From: Primulina eburnea
Lineage: Eukaryota > Streptophyta > Magnoliopsida > Lamiales > Gesneriaceae
Reading direction: 5' to 3'
DNA: 64,000 nucleotides
NCBI RefSeq assembly: GCF_022965805.1
Contig: NC_133108.1
Location: 18,612,056 to 18,676,055 of the forward strand
Shown piece after piece: positions 46,634-57,452 of this stretch (position 1 is its first letter; each line of letters opens with the position of its first letter). Under the pieces are notes generated by a model. That model was not told where the DNA came from. It saw only the letters and a list, made by a program, of their open reading frames with translations, and made no database searches. The position numbers and the translations under genes were made by a program.

Positions 46634-46659
46634 GAAATAAAAAATTATATGCTAAGCTG

Positions 46660-48059
46660 TCAAAATGTGAGTTTTTGCTGAGACAGGTTGTCTTCTTGGG
46701 TCATATTATATCTGGAGATGGTATTTATGTTGATCCGAGTAAAGTTGAGGCTGTGATCAGTTGGCCTAGACCGACTTCTGTGCCAGAGATACACAGTTTC
46801 ATGGGTCTAGCAGGGTACTATAGAAGATTCATCAAAGATTTCTCCAGTATTGCGAAACCAATTACCCAGTTGACACAGAAGAATACGCCATTTGTGTGGT
46901 CTGAAGATTGTGAGTCTAGCTTCTTAGAATTGAAGAAGAGGCTGACCAGTGCACCTGACTTGATGATTCCTTCAGGTACGGGTGATTTCGTTGTATATTG
47001 TGATGCATCTCACAGAGGACCGGGTGTGTTCTTATGGAGCGAGGTCATGTGATTGCTTACGCCTCAAGACAGCTGAAGACTCATGAGACTCGATACCCAA
47101 TTCATGATCTTGAATGGGCGGCTATCGTATTTGCATTAAAGATTTGTCGTCATTATCTGTATGGTGAGAAATTTGAGATCTACTCCGATCACAAGAGCCT
47201 AAAATACCTTTTTTTTCAATCTGAGTTGAACATGAGACAGCGTAGATGGCTCGATTTGTTGAAAGATTTTGATTGCGAAATCAAGCACTATCCAGGGAAG
47301 TCAAATGCAGCAGCAGACGCCTTGAGTCGAAAGGTTTGTGCTTTATCTTTATCGACGATAGGTGTTTCGAATTTAGTTGAAGATTGCTGTTTGTCTGGAT
47401 TAGCATTTGATACAGGTAGTAGACCACTACGACTTGCTTCGATTCAAGTTGAGCCAGACTTGATTATGAGGATCAAAGAAGAACAGAGAATTGATCCAAA
47501 TGTTCAGAAATCGATTGATATGGTCAGATCAGGGCATATATCAGAATATCAGGTACATGATTTTGTACTGTATGTGAATAACCGTCTTGTAGTGCCAGAT
47601 GTTTCAGAGTTGAAACAACAGATTATGTCAGAAGCGCACTGTAGTCGGTACAGCATTCACCCTGGGGGCAGAAAGATGTACGACTTGAAGACACAGTTCT
47701 GGTGGAAACAGATGAAGACAGACATTGCAGAATTTGTGTCTAAGTGCTTAAACTGCCAACAGGTGAAGGCTGAAAGAAAGAAGCCCGGAGGTTTACTTCA
47801 AAGTTTGTCCATTCCAGAATGCAAATGGGATCACATTTCCATGGATTTCATGACGAAGTTACCTCGATCATCTCGGGGCTGTGACGCGATTTGGGTCATT
47901 ATTGACAGATTAAACAAATCAGCGTGTTTTATTCCATACCGAATGACATACCGACACGATCAAATGGCAGATTTGTATGTCAGAGAGGTTGTAAGATTGC
48001 ATGGTGTGCCGAAGTCTATCGTATCAGATCGTGATTCACGATTCACTTCGTACTTTTAA
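46660..48059 (+). pseudogene. Tekay-A copy 2 RT end, RNase H and integrase N-terminal part
   Basis: The first frame (to 47052) has [23 protein letters not shown] and RNase [14 protein letters not shown] one-base loss near 47030 shifts to the second frame (47034-48059) with [18 protein letters not shown], integrase [16 protein letters not shown] and [14 protein letters not shown] at 48057-48059 replaces a Trp codon after RFTSYF. Confidence 0.87.
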
Positions 48060-48065
48060 CACAGT

Positions 48066-48881
48066 TTGCAGCAGGCCTTAGGTACGACTTTACACCTAAG
48101 CATTGCTTATCATCCCCAGACAGATGGACAGTCAGAGCGGACTATCCAGACTTTAGAGGACATGCTGAGACATGTAATACTAGATTTTGGTACTAGTTGG
48201 CAAGATTCACTGCCACTATGTGAATTCTCGTACAACAACAGCTATCAGACAAGTATCGAGATGGCACCGTTTGAAGCTTTGTATGGCAAGAAGTGAAGAT
48301 CTCCGTTGTACTGGGATGATGTATCTGAGGTACCAGAACTTGGGCCTGATATGATACGTGAGATGATTGAGAAGTTGAAGATCATTCAGAAAATAATGAA
48401 GACGTCACAGGATAGACAAGCCAAATACGCCAATGTTAGACGTAGGTCGTTAGTATTCGAACAAGGAGACAGAGTGTTTCTAAAGATTTCTCCTTTCAGA
48501 GGCGTTGTCAGATTTGGCAAGCGTGGAAAGTTGTCTCCGAGATACATCGGTCCTTACGAGATTCTTAAGAAGATTGGCGATCGAGCATATCGACTTGCTC
48601 TTCCTCCTTCTTTATCCGGGATACATGACGTTTTTCATGTATCGATGTTGCGTAGATATATGCCAGATATTTCCCATGTCATTCACCCTGACGAAGCTGA
48701 GTTGGATCAGACTTTGAGTTATGTTGAACAACCGATACAGATTCTTGATCGGAAAGAGAAACAACTCAGAACGAAGACTATTCCGCTAGTGAAAGTTCAG
48801 TGGAGTCGTCATGGCATCGAAGAAGCAACTTGGGAGACAGAATCAGAGATGAGACAGAAACATCCCGATTTATTCATATGA
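48066..48881 (+). pseudogene. Tekay-A copy 2 integrase C-terminal part and chromodomain
   Basis: [18 protein letters not shown] carries the third catalytic position, then [26 protein letters not shown] at about 48294 interrupts the frame. It resumes from 48306 with [18 protein letters not shown] and the chromodomain-like tail [19 protein letters not shown]. About 90 bp of untranslated sequence leads to the polypurine tract. Confidence 0.87.
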
Positions 48882-48968
48882 TGTAAGTAAATATTCAGTT
48901 TTGATTATGTTTCTTATGTTCATGCTTTGATAAATTGCCTGCGATTTCGAGGACAAAATCATTTCTTA

Positions 48969-48980
48969 GAGGGGGAGAAA
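48969..48980 (+). other. Polypurine tract, Tekay-A copy 2
   Basis: AGAGGGGGAGAAA directly before the 3' LTR start TGTAAGGCTC. Confidence 0.8.
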
Positions 48981-49916
48981 TGTAAGGCTCGCGATTCATT
49001 AGTCTTCATTAATATGATACTCAAAGATATGAGAATGCATGACATGCAATGAGAGGAGAAAAGGCATGAGAAATTAGAGTTTTGAGTACAAGATAGACCG
49101 CACCCGCGCCTAGAGCAGGAGTGCACCCGCGGTCATTAAATAGGAATTTATGAAGGTGAGGCCGAAACCACACCGCACCCGCGGTCCAGGAGCCACTGCA
49201 CCCGCGGTGCATGGACAGAAAGTTGGGGCAATTTTCCGTAGCATCACCGCACCCGCGGTGCTAGAAGGATCGCACCCGCGGTGCAGATACAGTGGGGTGA
49301 CCGCACCCGCGGTACAACCAGGACCGCACCCGCGGTCGATGATTTTAGAAAAATAAAAGTGCTGCCGAAGCTTGAGCGCACCCGCGCTGCTGGAGCTACC
49401 GCAACCGCGGTGCTGCATGCGAGAAACCCACCTTTGCTTCCCAAGACGACACATGGCATGGTATATATATAGAACTCGAAGATGAGTCATTCTTCCTCAT
49501 TTCTTGCAGCTAGAGAACCGAGAGAGCAAGGGGTTTCAAGTCTTCCTTCCATCTTTATCATTTGGTTGTGCAAGATTTAGCCATCCAAACTTGAATCCAA
49601 GCGTAGATTATTGCTCCCCTCTTCAAGGGCTACAAGAGGATGTAAGTATCTTTCAGTTTCAACATGTTTGGAAGATTACATGTTGGGGAAATTCTGATAT
49701 GCTTGTAAATGTGTGTTCTTGGGCTCATTGACATGGTAGAATCGTAAACGGTTTAATTATTAGATATCGTATGCGATTAATATGAGATTCCAGCATGTAC
49801 TATGTGAGAATTATACAGATTTTAGTATATGTATGGATGTCTTGATGAGGTTATGAATTGATTTGGATTGATTATGATGTTATTGAGTTATCGGTATCGA
49901 AGAAATACACCGTTAT
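48981..49916 (+). mobile_element. Tekay-A copy 2, 3' LTR segment 1
   Basis: Very close to 37029-37966 of the 5' LTR, with array (49097-49411) and TATA box (49462-49470). It is interrupted by the Copia solo LTR after the TSD gttat (49912-49916). Confidence 0.92.
49097..49411. repeat. ACCGCACCCGCGGT array, about 10 copies (Tekay-A copy 2, 3' LTR)
   Basis: The same ten units as the 5' LTR array, with scattered point changes but no change in unit number. Confidence 0.92.
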
Positions 49917-52492
49917 TGTTAGAGTAGGTGCCCGTCGAGCCAAGTGTTGGCCGAGTGTTCACAATGAAACTCTATGTATAAACGATCTTTATTTTAATAA
50001 TATTTGAAATTATTATTTTGGCACTTCTTTATCTGTATACCCATGCTAGTTGCATAGATAAAGTCCTTGAATATACAAATAGTAGAAAGAATATGAGATG
50101 CTCATATGATGAGTATCATGAAACTCATATTTGGAATACTGTATATTCTAAACAGTTCCTAGTCGATTCAGCCGCCGCTAAGAAGGATATAGGCCGCTCG
50201 AGTTAGAGAATAGTATTTGCGATGTGAGTACCATGTTTCATTGGTAAGCGACATTGTGATGTCCGAACATGCAGATAGGTGCTCCTTGTAAAATGCATTG
50301 AACAACCCTCCATAAAGGACTTTCCAAGTGGTTCTCACTTATCGAGTGGAAAAGTCATAGTTTATGGTTGTACACCATTAGTCCTTATGACCCGGGACAA
50401 CATTGAGACTCTATGTGCTAGAAATACACTTTGGCTTGTTTACCGACTCTCATGGGGTCATCAGGTGGCAAGGTTGGGTGTTCTGTCGAAACATATAGGA
50501 GTCGATGCTTTGTAGTCGGGGATTCAGTGCTTACCTTTAGGTATGGATATCCTATGTGTTCTCATGTGTACGTAGATTGAAATCTCTGATCAGAGTATGG
50601 TGGTAATTATGAAAGGGGTTTCATAGATTACACCATCGATGCAACTACGACATGACACATAGTATCGATTCATTTACAACTCTCGATAAACCAATGGTTG
50701 TCGAATCGGTCGAGATATATGAGTTGAAGGGACCGTACTGTACGCTAACCATAATTGAATGGTTCTTTCAGGCACTATCATTTGATACCTAGGGAATTAT
50801 GTAAGCGATGTTGCTAGGCGTTTAACATGGTTGGTTGGGTACTATCAGACTTGAGTTCTGACGTTCTTGTTATCAAGGGGTTGATAAGTAAGAATGGAGC
50901 AATTGGGGTATGCTCATATAAGGACATGTTTAGTCCGAATCACATGGAGATGTGAACCCACGGCTAGTTGTATCAATGAACCATTGAGGGCCACACAAGT
51001 GCTGCCTTCTAGATCCCGTTGAGAAGTAAAAATAGTTCAATGTGTTGAACGGCTTATAAAGGAGTTTATAAGCGTAAGAAAAAAAATGGAAGTATGACTT
51101 CTATGAGAGAAATGTAAATTTTAATTTATGGAAGTGTTCCTAGATTAAAAGTTGGCCAAATAAATAATGTATTTGAAAATTGTGATTTTCATAAACATTA
51201 TTTTGGACTAAATTAAATTAATTCAAGTGTTGAATTAATTAAACACTAGTGGACCTAGTAGAGTCCAAATAATCAAATTAATTCAAGTGTTGAATTAATT
51301 AAATCATATTGGGTCTTGTAGAGCCCAATATTAAAATAATTATTCAACTAGTGACTTGAGTAAATTCAAGTAATGTTTAATTAGTCTCAAATATGTTTGA
51401 GATAATTAAAAATAAGTCCATGGATTTTTAATTGTTAAAAATCAAATAAGACTTGCATGCATGGGAGGTGAAGAGTTGGGAGACAACTTTCTCAATATTC
51501 AAGTCATGTGTCACACATGCCAACAACACCTTTTTACACTACCAAGGCTAGTCTCCCTTCCCCCCATTCAAGACTTGAGATGGCCGAAACATGCAAGAAT
51601 AATTCTCCAAGTTTTCTCTCAATTTTCTTCTTCAAGAGTTGAGGAAAGAAAACACTTCTCAAAGAAAAATGCTCTAATTTTTCTAGTGCAAAATTAGAGT
51701 GGATCTAGCTTGTTGGTGGTGGGCTTAATATTTGAGCAAGGCGGGCTCAAAGGGAAGCTTGTAGAAGTTCAACCTTTCAAGAGCCAAGTTGTTTACATCT
51801 TGGTTGGAGCCATCATTGTGGGGACCCAGATGCTAATCAAGTTCTTAATCATTATTGGGACTAATTAATCAATTATAAAACAAGGTCTAAATTTTTTTTT
51901 AAAATACAAAGCGGAAACGTAATGTAATTTAATCAAATTACATATTAAACATGAACATACAAATCTTGTGTTATCTACAAGAGTTCAACTAGGTCCAACT
52001 ACATATCAGTGCTGAATCCTATGTTGCTTCGAAGCCCGGATCTCCACGCTATCTAATCTTCTCTCATCCTCTTCTTGACCCTGATCCAGCCCCACCTGTT
52101 GTCATGCACACATACAAAACAAGACAACAGCCGGATAACTCCGGTGAGATATAAATATCCCAGTATAAACAATGTAAACATGCAGTCATATAAAAGCATA
52201 TACGAAAGCATATAAGAATTATTCATAACATGTCTCAAATCAGAAACATAAATCCATATCAAACATTCTATAATCATGAATGGTATAAACAATGTAATCA
52301 ACATGTCATATCAGACTCAACTCAATCGACGCGTCGTCTCAGACTCGACTCCACTGACGCGTCGTCTCAGACTCGACTCAACTCTAACCTAGGGATCCCG
52401 ATGTCTGGATATAGGTAATTATATCGAATCTCAGTCGATAGGAATGAATCAATTCCTAAACGGCATCGATATAATTAATATCTCCAGTGTCT

Positions 52493-52683
52493 GGGCGAAT
52501 CAGCCGTAGAATTGACGACTCAGTCAATAACCCGACGAATCAGCCGGTAATTAGGCGAATCAGCCAATAATCAGACAACTCAGCCTGTAATTAAGCGAAT
52601 CAGCTTAAGTTTAGACGAATCAGTCAATCACCAGACGAATCAGCCGGTGACTAGGCGAATCAGCCTATGACTCAACGACTCAG
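52493..52683 (-). repeat. 20-bp-period mini-hairpin array with GAATCA loops
   Basis: The counterpart of 22224-22434, with about ten units. Arms include ATTGAC/GTCAAT, CCGAC/GCCGG, CAGAC/GCCTG, TTAAGC/GCTTAA and TAGGC/GCCTA. A further hairpin with arms AATGAC/GTCATT and AGC/GCT around GAATCA lies at about 52723-52746. Confidence 0.82.
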
Positions 52684-53521
52684 TAATCAATACATGCAGT
52701 CAGTATCTAAGCAAATCAATCAATGACTAGCGAATCAGCTGTCATTACATGCAGTGGCTATAAATCAATAGACAACAATCATAAGTCTCATCAATTGCAA
52801 ATGTCAATGCAATAAATGAAAGTATGTGATTTAGGGAGACTCGAGTCAAACCTCACTCGAGTTGTGCAATCCCTACACAACATTAATTTATACCTTTCTT
52901 TCTGATACCCTGGCTCTGTCGAAGTCTCGAACCCCAAGCCTGTCAATGCTCAGTCTGACAATAATAATATCGAGGGTATGATATCAATACACCACTCAAT
53001 CAATACTGGATATAATCAGAATTCAATCAAATTCTGTTTCAACAACCTAACGACATAATCTCAATATATCCAGTCATATCATATCAATCAGATATCACTT
53101 CCAATATCTCATAATCGATGATAATTACATTCTGATATCAAGTCGACTCCAAAACTATTCCGAAAATCATAACAATTCCATAATCAGTCTGTTTCTTAAT
53201 CTGACTTCGATTCTATAATGTCTAATATGTCAAGAACAACATAAATGAGTTCCATTCAATTCTGACAATATCATAATTTCAACGCATGTCAAAACGTAGT
53301 AACACTTACGTCCAGTTGTAGCCTACGTTGCTAGGAACTCGATACCGAAGTCGGATTCAAAATCAGACGGACGGATTTCTCGCAAAAGGCGTAAGGATTT
53401 TCTCCTTTCTTCTTCAGACCCTTTTTCAGATTGTCTAATGCTTTTTCGAAGGGATTCCATGCTATATATATATCAGTGCATGCATATCATGAGGTGTCCT
53501 CATTTTCGCACAACACGTCGC

Positions 53522-53749
53522 ACCGCGGGTGCGGTAGGTGTAAGACCGCGGGTGCGCTCAAGCTTCGACAATCTTATCTATTCTGAAATTGAACGACCGC
53601 GGGTGCGGTCTTGTTTGCACCGCGGGTGCGGTCCTCCACCGCGGGTGCGGTCTTGTTCGCCCCGCGGGCGCGGTCCTGCTTCGATAAAACTGACCAAGTT
53701 TCTGTCCATGCACCGCGGGTGCGGTACATGCAAGGGCGCGGGTGCAGTG
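53522..53749. repeat. ACCGCGGGTGCGGT array, 8 copies (Tekay-C solo LTR)
   Basis: Eight copies with Tekay-A-like spacers, including a shared TTTCTGTCCATGC segment before the seventh copy and GCTTCG boxes. The TATA tract is at 53463-53474. Confidence 0.92.
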
Positions 53750-54067
53750 TTGCTTCGGCAACACATTCTAAAATTCAGAATAAATGGCCAACCATTATCT
53801 TAAATCGTGTCTCAGTTGCCCCTTTCGTAATCACGTTAAATTATACATCAATAATCCTTAATTAACAGTGATTAATTCTCGGGCATTACAATCATCAACC
53901 TCAAGAGGTTGATAGGTAACGATTTCTCAACACACTATGTATGACATTTTTGTGTTTTTGTATATGCTACACCTAGTACTAGAGGTGGCCGAAATTTTCC
54001 ATGTGTTTTTTTCGAAAATTTTGTTGCTTCCGTTGCGTTTTCGGTCACCTAAAATCGATCCCTTTCA

Positions 54068-55124
54068 GTTATGTTGTCGATTCATACCGAGACTGATTAT
54101 TGAATTGTACAAGACTTGATGGGAGTTGCTTTGAATGATATATTGATAGAAAGAATCATTACATTGTCATTTCAGATTAGAATTAACAGAGTTGACATTC
54201 CGACTTCGAGACCTTGACTACGACGACAAGAAAGGTATAATTCATGTGATTGTAGGGAAGATACGACTCGAATAAGATTTGATTGGAGTTTCCCAGCAAA
54301 ATCACATACTAGATTCATTATTATATCTTTTGACACTTTTTGAATTGTTTATAGATTATATTCAAATCTCCTGATATGATAATGCTGTGTTTATAGATTT
54401 ATATTCAAGCATTGAGATAGGAGATTCATTGACAGATTTGTCAAAACTATACGTTCGGTGTATCGACGCATAGGAGCATACTTCCTCCGATTGTAGACAT
54501 TCGATACAGACACGACCGAAGTCTAGGAGTAAGACGTACCGTTACCCCGATTGGGAGGGTAGGTAACAGACAGTGACGTCTTATTCACCCCGGGATCCCT
54601 AGAGTAGAGTCGAGTTGAGTCAAGACATGATTTGATTTGCATTGCATGCTTATATAGATTGATTTCATAGACTATGGAATCCTTTATTATTGCTTTCATG
54701 CATGATTCATGATTTTATGTTAGCATGTATACATGTTTGATGCTGGGATTTGTTCTCACCGGAGTTTCCGGTTGTTGTTATGTCTGTATGTGTGCATAAC
54801 AACAGGTGGGGCAGGATCTGGGTCACGACAGAGATGAGTTCGAGATAGCGTGGTGACTACGGGCGTAGAAGATGACTAGTGGCTGTATTTAGACTTAGAC
54901 TACTTGTATTTTGGTATTGTGTATTAAACACTAGTTTGGAGTGATATGTTAGGACAAGACTCGTGTATTATGTTTGTACATTATGTGTGTTGTAAATTAA
55001 TAAAGAAAGATTGTGCTTAGTAATAACATTTGATTTAATGTTAAAAAGCGAAAATTTGACGACACATTTTCTCACAGATCCATTTAATCCCGGATAGAAT
55101 AGAGTTAGAGTCCGGGTCCCCACA
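54068..55124 (+). mobile_element. Tekay-A copy 2, 3' LTR segment 2
   Basis: Continues after the Copia solo LTR, includes the long stem-loop (54530-54583) and ends GGTCCCCACA. Confidence 0.92.
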
Positions 55125-55368
55125 ACAGGACTGTACAGTTGAAGAGGGCTTAAAAGATTTGATTGGTACTACTCATATCACGAAGGTGCATCTTCTTTTC
55201 GGTAGCTCATCACATAAGAACTCTAAAGTTAAGCGTGCTTGACTTGGGGCAATTTTGGGATGGGTGACCTCCTGGGAAGTTTCCCAGAGTGCGTGAGTGA
55301 GGACATAAGCACGCTAGAAAGACCCGTCTTGATACAATGAGGACAGTCATCGAATCTGGGGCGTTACA
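55125..55368 (+). mobile_element. Cassandra 5' LTR, second part
   Basis: Matches 55590-55836 of the 3' LTR and ends GGGGCGTTACA. It includes a 5S-like segment. Confidence 0.88.
55162..55298 (+). other. 5S rRNA-like segment in Cassandra 5' LTR
   Basis: Contains AAGTTAAGCGTGCTTGAC (box A region) and GATGGGTGACCTCCTGGGAAGT (intermediate element and box C region; quoted in two parts: GATGGGTGACC, TCCTGGGAAGT) in the order and spacing of the plant 5S RNA internal promoter. The 5' third is diverged. It is not a working 5S gene. Confidence 0.85.
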
Positions 55369-55369
55369 G

Positions 55370-55381
55370 TGGTATCAGAGC
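55370..55381 (+). other. Primer binding site, Cassandra
   Basis: TGGTATCAGAGC one base after the LTR, complementary to initiator methionine tRNA, as expected for Cassandra. Confidence 0.9.
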
Positions 55382-55437
55382 CGACCTCTCCGAGTATGGT
55401 GTGGTTCGGGGACGAACCAAGCGGAAGCTGGTGGGCA

Positions 55438-55836
55438 TGTGAGGCCCGGGGCCGAAGAGGGCGGGGGGTGATCGCCGGTGCCATAAGGTGGCACGGACAA
55501 TGAGCGGCTCCTGGCAAGCTTCTAGGTGGAGGGAACATGAATGAACCGTTCTTACACCGAAAGGAGAGGGATTCCGAGACTGTTCAATGTAATGGATTGT
55601 ACAGTTGAAGAGGGCTTAAAAGATTTGATTGGTACTACTCATATCACGAAGGTGCATTTTCTTTTCGGTAGCTCATCACATAAGAACTCTAAAGTTAAGC
55701 GTGTTTGACTTGGGGCAATTTTAGTATGGGTGACCTCCTGGGAAGTTTCTCAGGGTGCATGTGAGTGAGGACATAAGCACGCTGGAAAAACCCGTATTGA
55801 TACAGTGAGGACAGTCATCGAATCTGGGGCGTTACA
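55438..55836 (+). mobile_element. Cassandra 3' LTR
   Basis: 399 bp, TGTGAGGCCC...GGGGCGTTACA, uninterrupted. It serves as the reference for placing Tekay-A in the 5' LTR. Confidence 0.92.
55630..55760 (+). other. 5S rRNA-like segment in Cassandra 3' LTR
   Basis: AAGTTAAGCGTGTTTGAC and TGGGTGACCTCCTGGGAAGT are conserved. The intermediate element is changed relative to the 5' LTR copy (AGTATGGG versus GGGATGGG). Confidence 0.85.
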
Positions 55837-55841
55837 TACTA

Positions 55842-56953
55842 TTAGAAATCGGGTAAATAATACCTGCGTCCGGTAGCTTTATCACCTCTTTCTTTACCAC
55901 CTCTTGCATAGCTCGGTTCAAACGCCTTTTAGGTTGGGTAGATGTTTTGTGATCAGCCTCCATCAGAATTTTGTGCATGCACATGGAACTGATCCCTTTG
56001 ATGTCTGTTATACTCCAACCTATGGCTTTGATATTATCTCGCAGAACTCGCAACAGCTTCTCTTCTTCCATACCTGTCAAAGTAGAGGACACTATCACTG
56101 GCAATTTATCATTATCAAGCAAAAATAGATATTTTAAGTGCGAAAGAAGAGGTTTCATTTCTAGGATTGGGATTTCTTCGATGGATGACTTTAAAGGTCT
56201 TGGGACATGCCCAAGCTCCCCAATCCTAGAGTTTACCGTTTTTGAGATTGGTCTGCCTGCTTCCAAATAATGAATGCATTCGTCCAGCTCTTTATTTCCC
56301 AATTCTTGCGGGCATGAATGGGTCAAACAGACCGCTAAAGGATCCTCACCAAGTAGTCCCTGCAAACCATACTCAACAAACTTGTCAGTAGCATCAATTT
56401 TAAAATAATCAGATGTATCATTGGGGTATTTGATGGACTGGAAAACATTAAAAACTACACTCTCATCATTCAATCTCAACACCAACTCACCCTTGTGTAC
56501 ATCTATCAGAGCTTTCCCAGTGGTTGAAAATGGTCTTCCTAAAATAAGAGGAATCTCACGATCCTCTTCCATATCCAACACCACAAGGTCTACTGGGAAA
56601 ATGAACTTGTCAACTTTTACTAAGACATCTTCTACAACTCCCCTAGGATATTTAATAGATCTATCAGCTAATTGTAGGGAAATTGTAGTAAGTCGAACTT
56701 CACCAATTCCTAGCTTCTCAAAACATGAATAAGTCATTAAATTAATGCTTGCACCTAAATCACACAAAGCTTTACCAAAAAATGAAGTTCCTATGGTACA
56801 AGGGATAGAGAAGCTACCTGGGTCCTTAGCTTTTGGAGGCAACTTATTTTGTAAAATTTCAGAAAATTCCTCCAAAAGCTTCACTGTCTCAAAATCCACT
56901 AGTTTCCTCATGTTTGATAAAATTTCCTTAAGAAATTTTGCATAGGAAGGCAT
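55842..56953 (-). pseudogene. Athila-like protease region and start of RT
   Basis: A frame of about 370 codons on the minus strand. It opens MPSYAKFLKEILSN (end of gag), then has a protease-like domain with CDLGASINLM near residue 85 and LILGRPFSTTGKALIDV near residue 155. A linker follows, then the RT entry KRRLNRAMQEVVKKEVIKL and GIIYPIS at the end. RT continues at 36871 across Cassandra. DLGA in place of DTGA is usual in this branch. The last codons of the frame are Cassandra sequence. A frame change near 56954-57050 separates it from the gag fragment. Confidence 0.87.
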
Positions 56954-57049
56954 TTGAGCTAAAGCCTATGCAAACGGGATATTTATGTGCAGCTTTTTGA
57001 AAATTTCCAGGAATTTTGAAAATTGATTATCCAGTTCCAGTTGCTTTGC

Positions 57050-57424
57050 TCATTGGGGGAACGGGAGTGAATTAATATCAACAGTGGGATTTGAGTTTAG
57101 AGGCTTACCTGTTTTCCTTGCCTCCTCGGGCTCTTGCTTGGATGACCCCTTTTCTTTCACATTTTTCTCTACATCAACTATTTTTTGTTTCAGGGGAGAT
57201 GTCACTGTGACTGCATTGACACCCTTTGGATTCTTTTCCGTGTCACTATGTAGTGAACCCGGAGCTCGTGTAGCTATTTGTGTCGCCAACTGCCCTAGTT
57301 GAGTTTCCACTCTTTGCATCATTGCATCATGATTTTGCCATCTCATCTCGTTCCCGGCTATGTACTTGGCAAGCATATCCTCAAGATTCGACTTGCTATC
57401 CTGTGGCTTGAAACCGGGTGGCAT
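57050..57424 (-). pseudogene. Athila-like Gag C-terminal fragment
   Basis: This 124-codon piece includes LEDMLAKYIAGNEMRWQNHD and LGQLATQIATRAPGSLHSDT, the typical coiled segment near the Gag C-terminus in Athila elements. The first Met is internal. Upstream gag is cut off by the Copia insertion at 57453. Confidence 0.82.
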
Positions 57425-57452
57425 CGAAGGTCAAGTACCTTGCGGAGGTTTA

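Larger units (their letters stand above)
51817..53890 (-). mobile_element. Tekay-C solo LTR (ACCGCGGGTGCGGT type)
   Basis: 2074 bp, TGTGGGGACCC...GGGCATTACA, with TSD atcat (51812-51816 and 53891-53895). It aligns with 21510-23707 through the leader and its hairpin array, but the promoter-proximal array is the Tekay-A type. Confidence 0.93.
49917..54067 (+). mobile_element. Copia solo LTR, split by a Tekay-C solo LTR
   Basis: Runs TGTTAGAGTAGG...ATCCCTTTCA with TSD gttat (49912-49916 and 54068-54072). Copia segments are 49917-51816 and 53891-54067, together 2077 bp, the size of the Copia copy 2 LTR. No internal region is left. Orientation is opposite to the other two Copia copies. Confidence 0.93.
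37029..55124 (+). mobile_element. Tekay-A copy 2: Ty3/Gypsy chromovirus with insertions in both LTRs
   Basis: The plus-strand element has a 5' LTR at 37029-38536 and 43635-44119, PBS at 44125-44136, coding at 44379-48881, polypurine tract at 48969-48980, and a 3' LTR at 48981-49916 and 54068-55124. The flanks aatgg and acagg are a decayed TSD. The 5' LTR holds Tekay-B copy 2 (TSD cattg) and the 3' LTR holds a Copia solo LTR (TSD gttat). Coding carries about eight breaks, so it is dead. Confidence 0.92.
36872..55836 (+). mobile_element. Cassandra-type TRIM retrotransposon, split by Tekay-A copy 2
   Basis: The 5' LTR is 36872-37028 plus about 55125-55368, then the PBS at 55370-55381, about 55 bp of internal sequence and the 3' LTR at 55438-55836. 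TSD is tacaa (36867-36871) and tacta (55837-55841), one mismatch, in the Athila RT region. Both LTRs carry a 5S rRNA-like segment, the defining mark of Cassandra (known from published work on plants). It has no coding capacity, as expected for this group. Without Tekay-A it would be about 870 bp. Confidence 0.9.

Noticed and set aside
55162..55298. A genuine 5S rRNA gene
   Set aside because: Only the promoter-like half is well conserved, the unit lies inside LTRs with a PBS between the two copies, and no 5S tandem array is present. Cassandra explains it.
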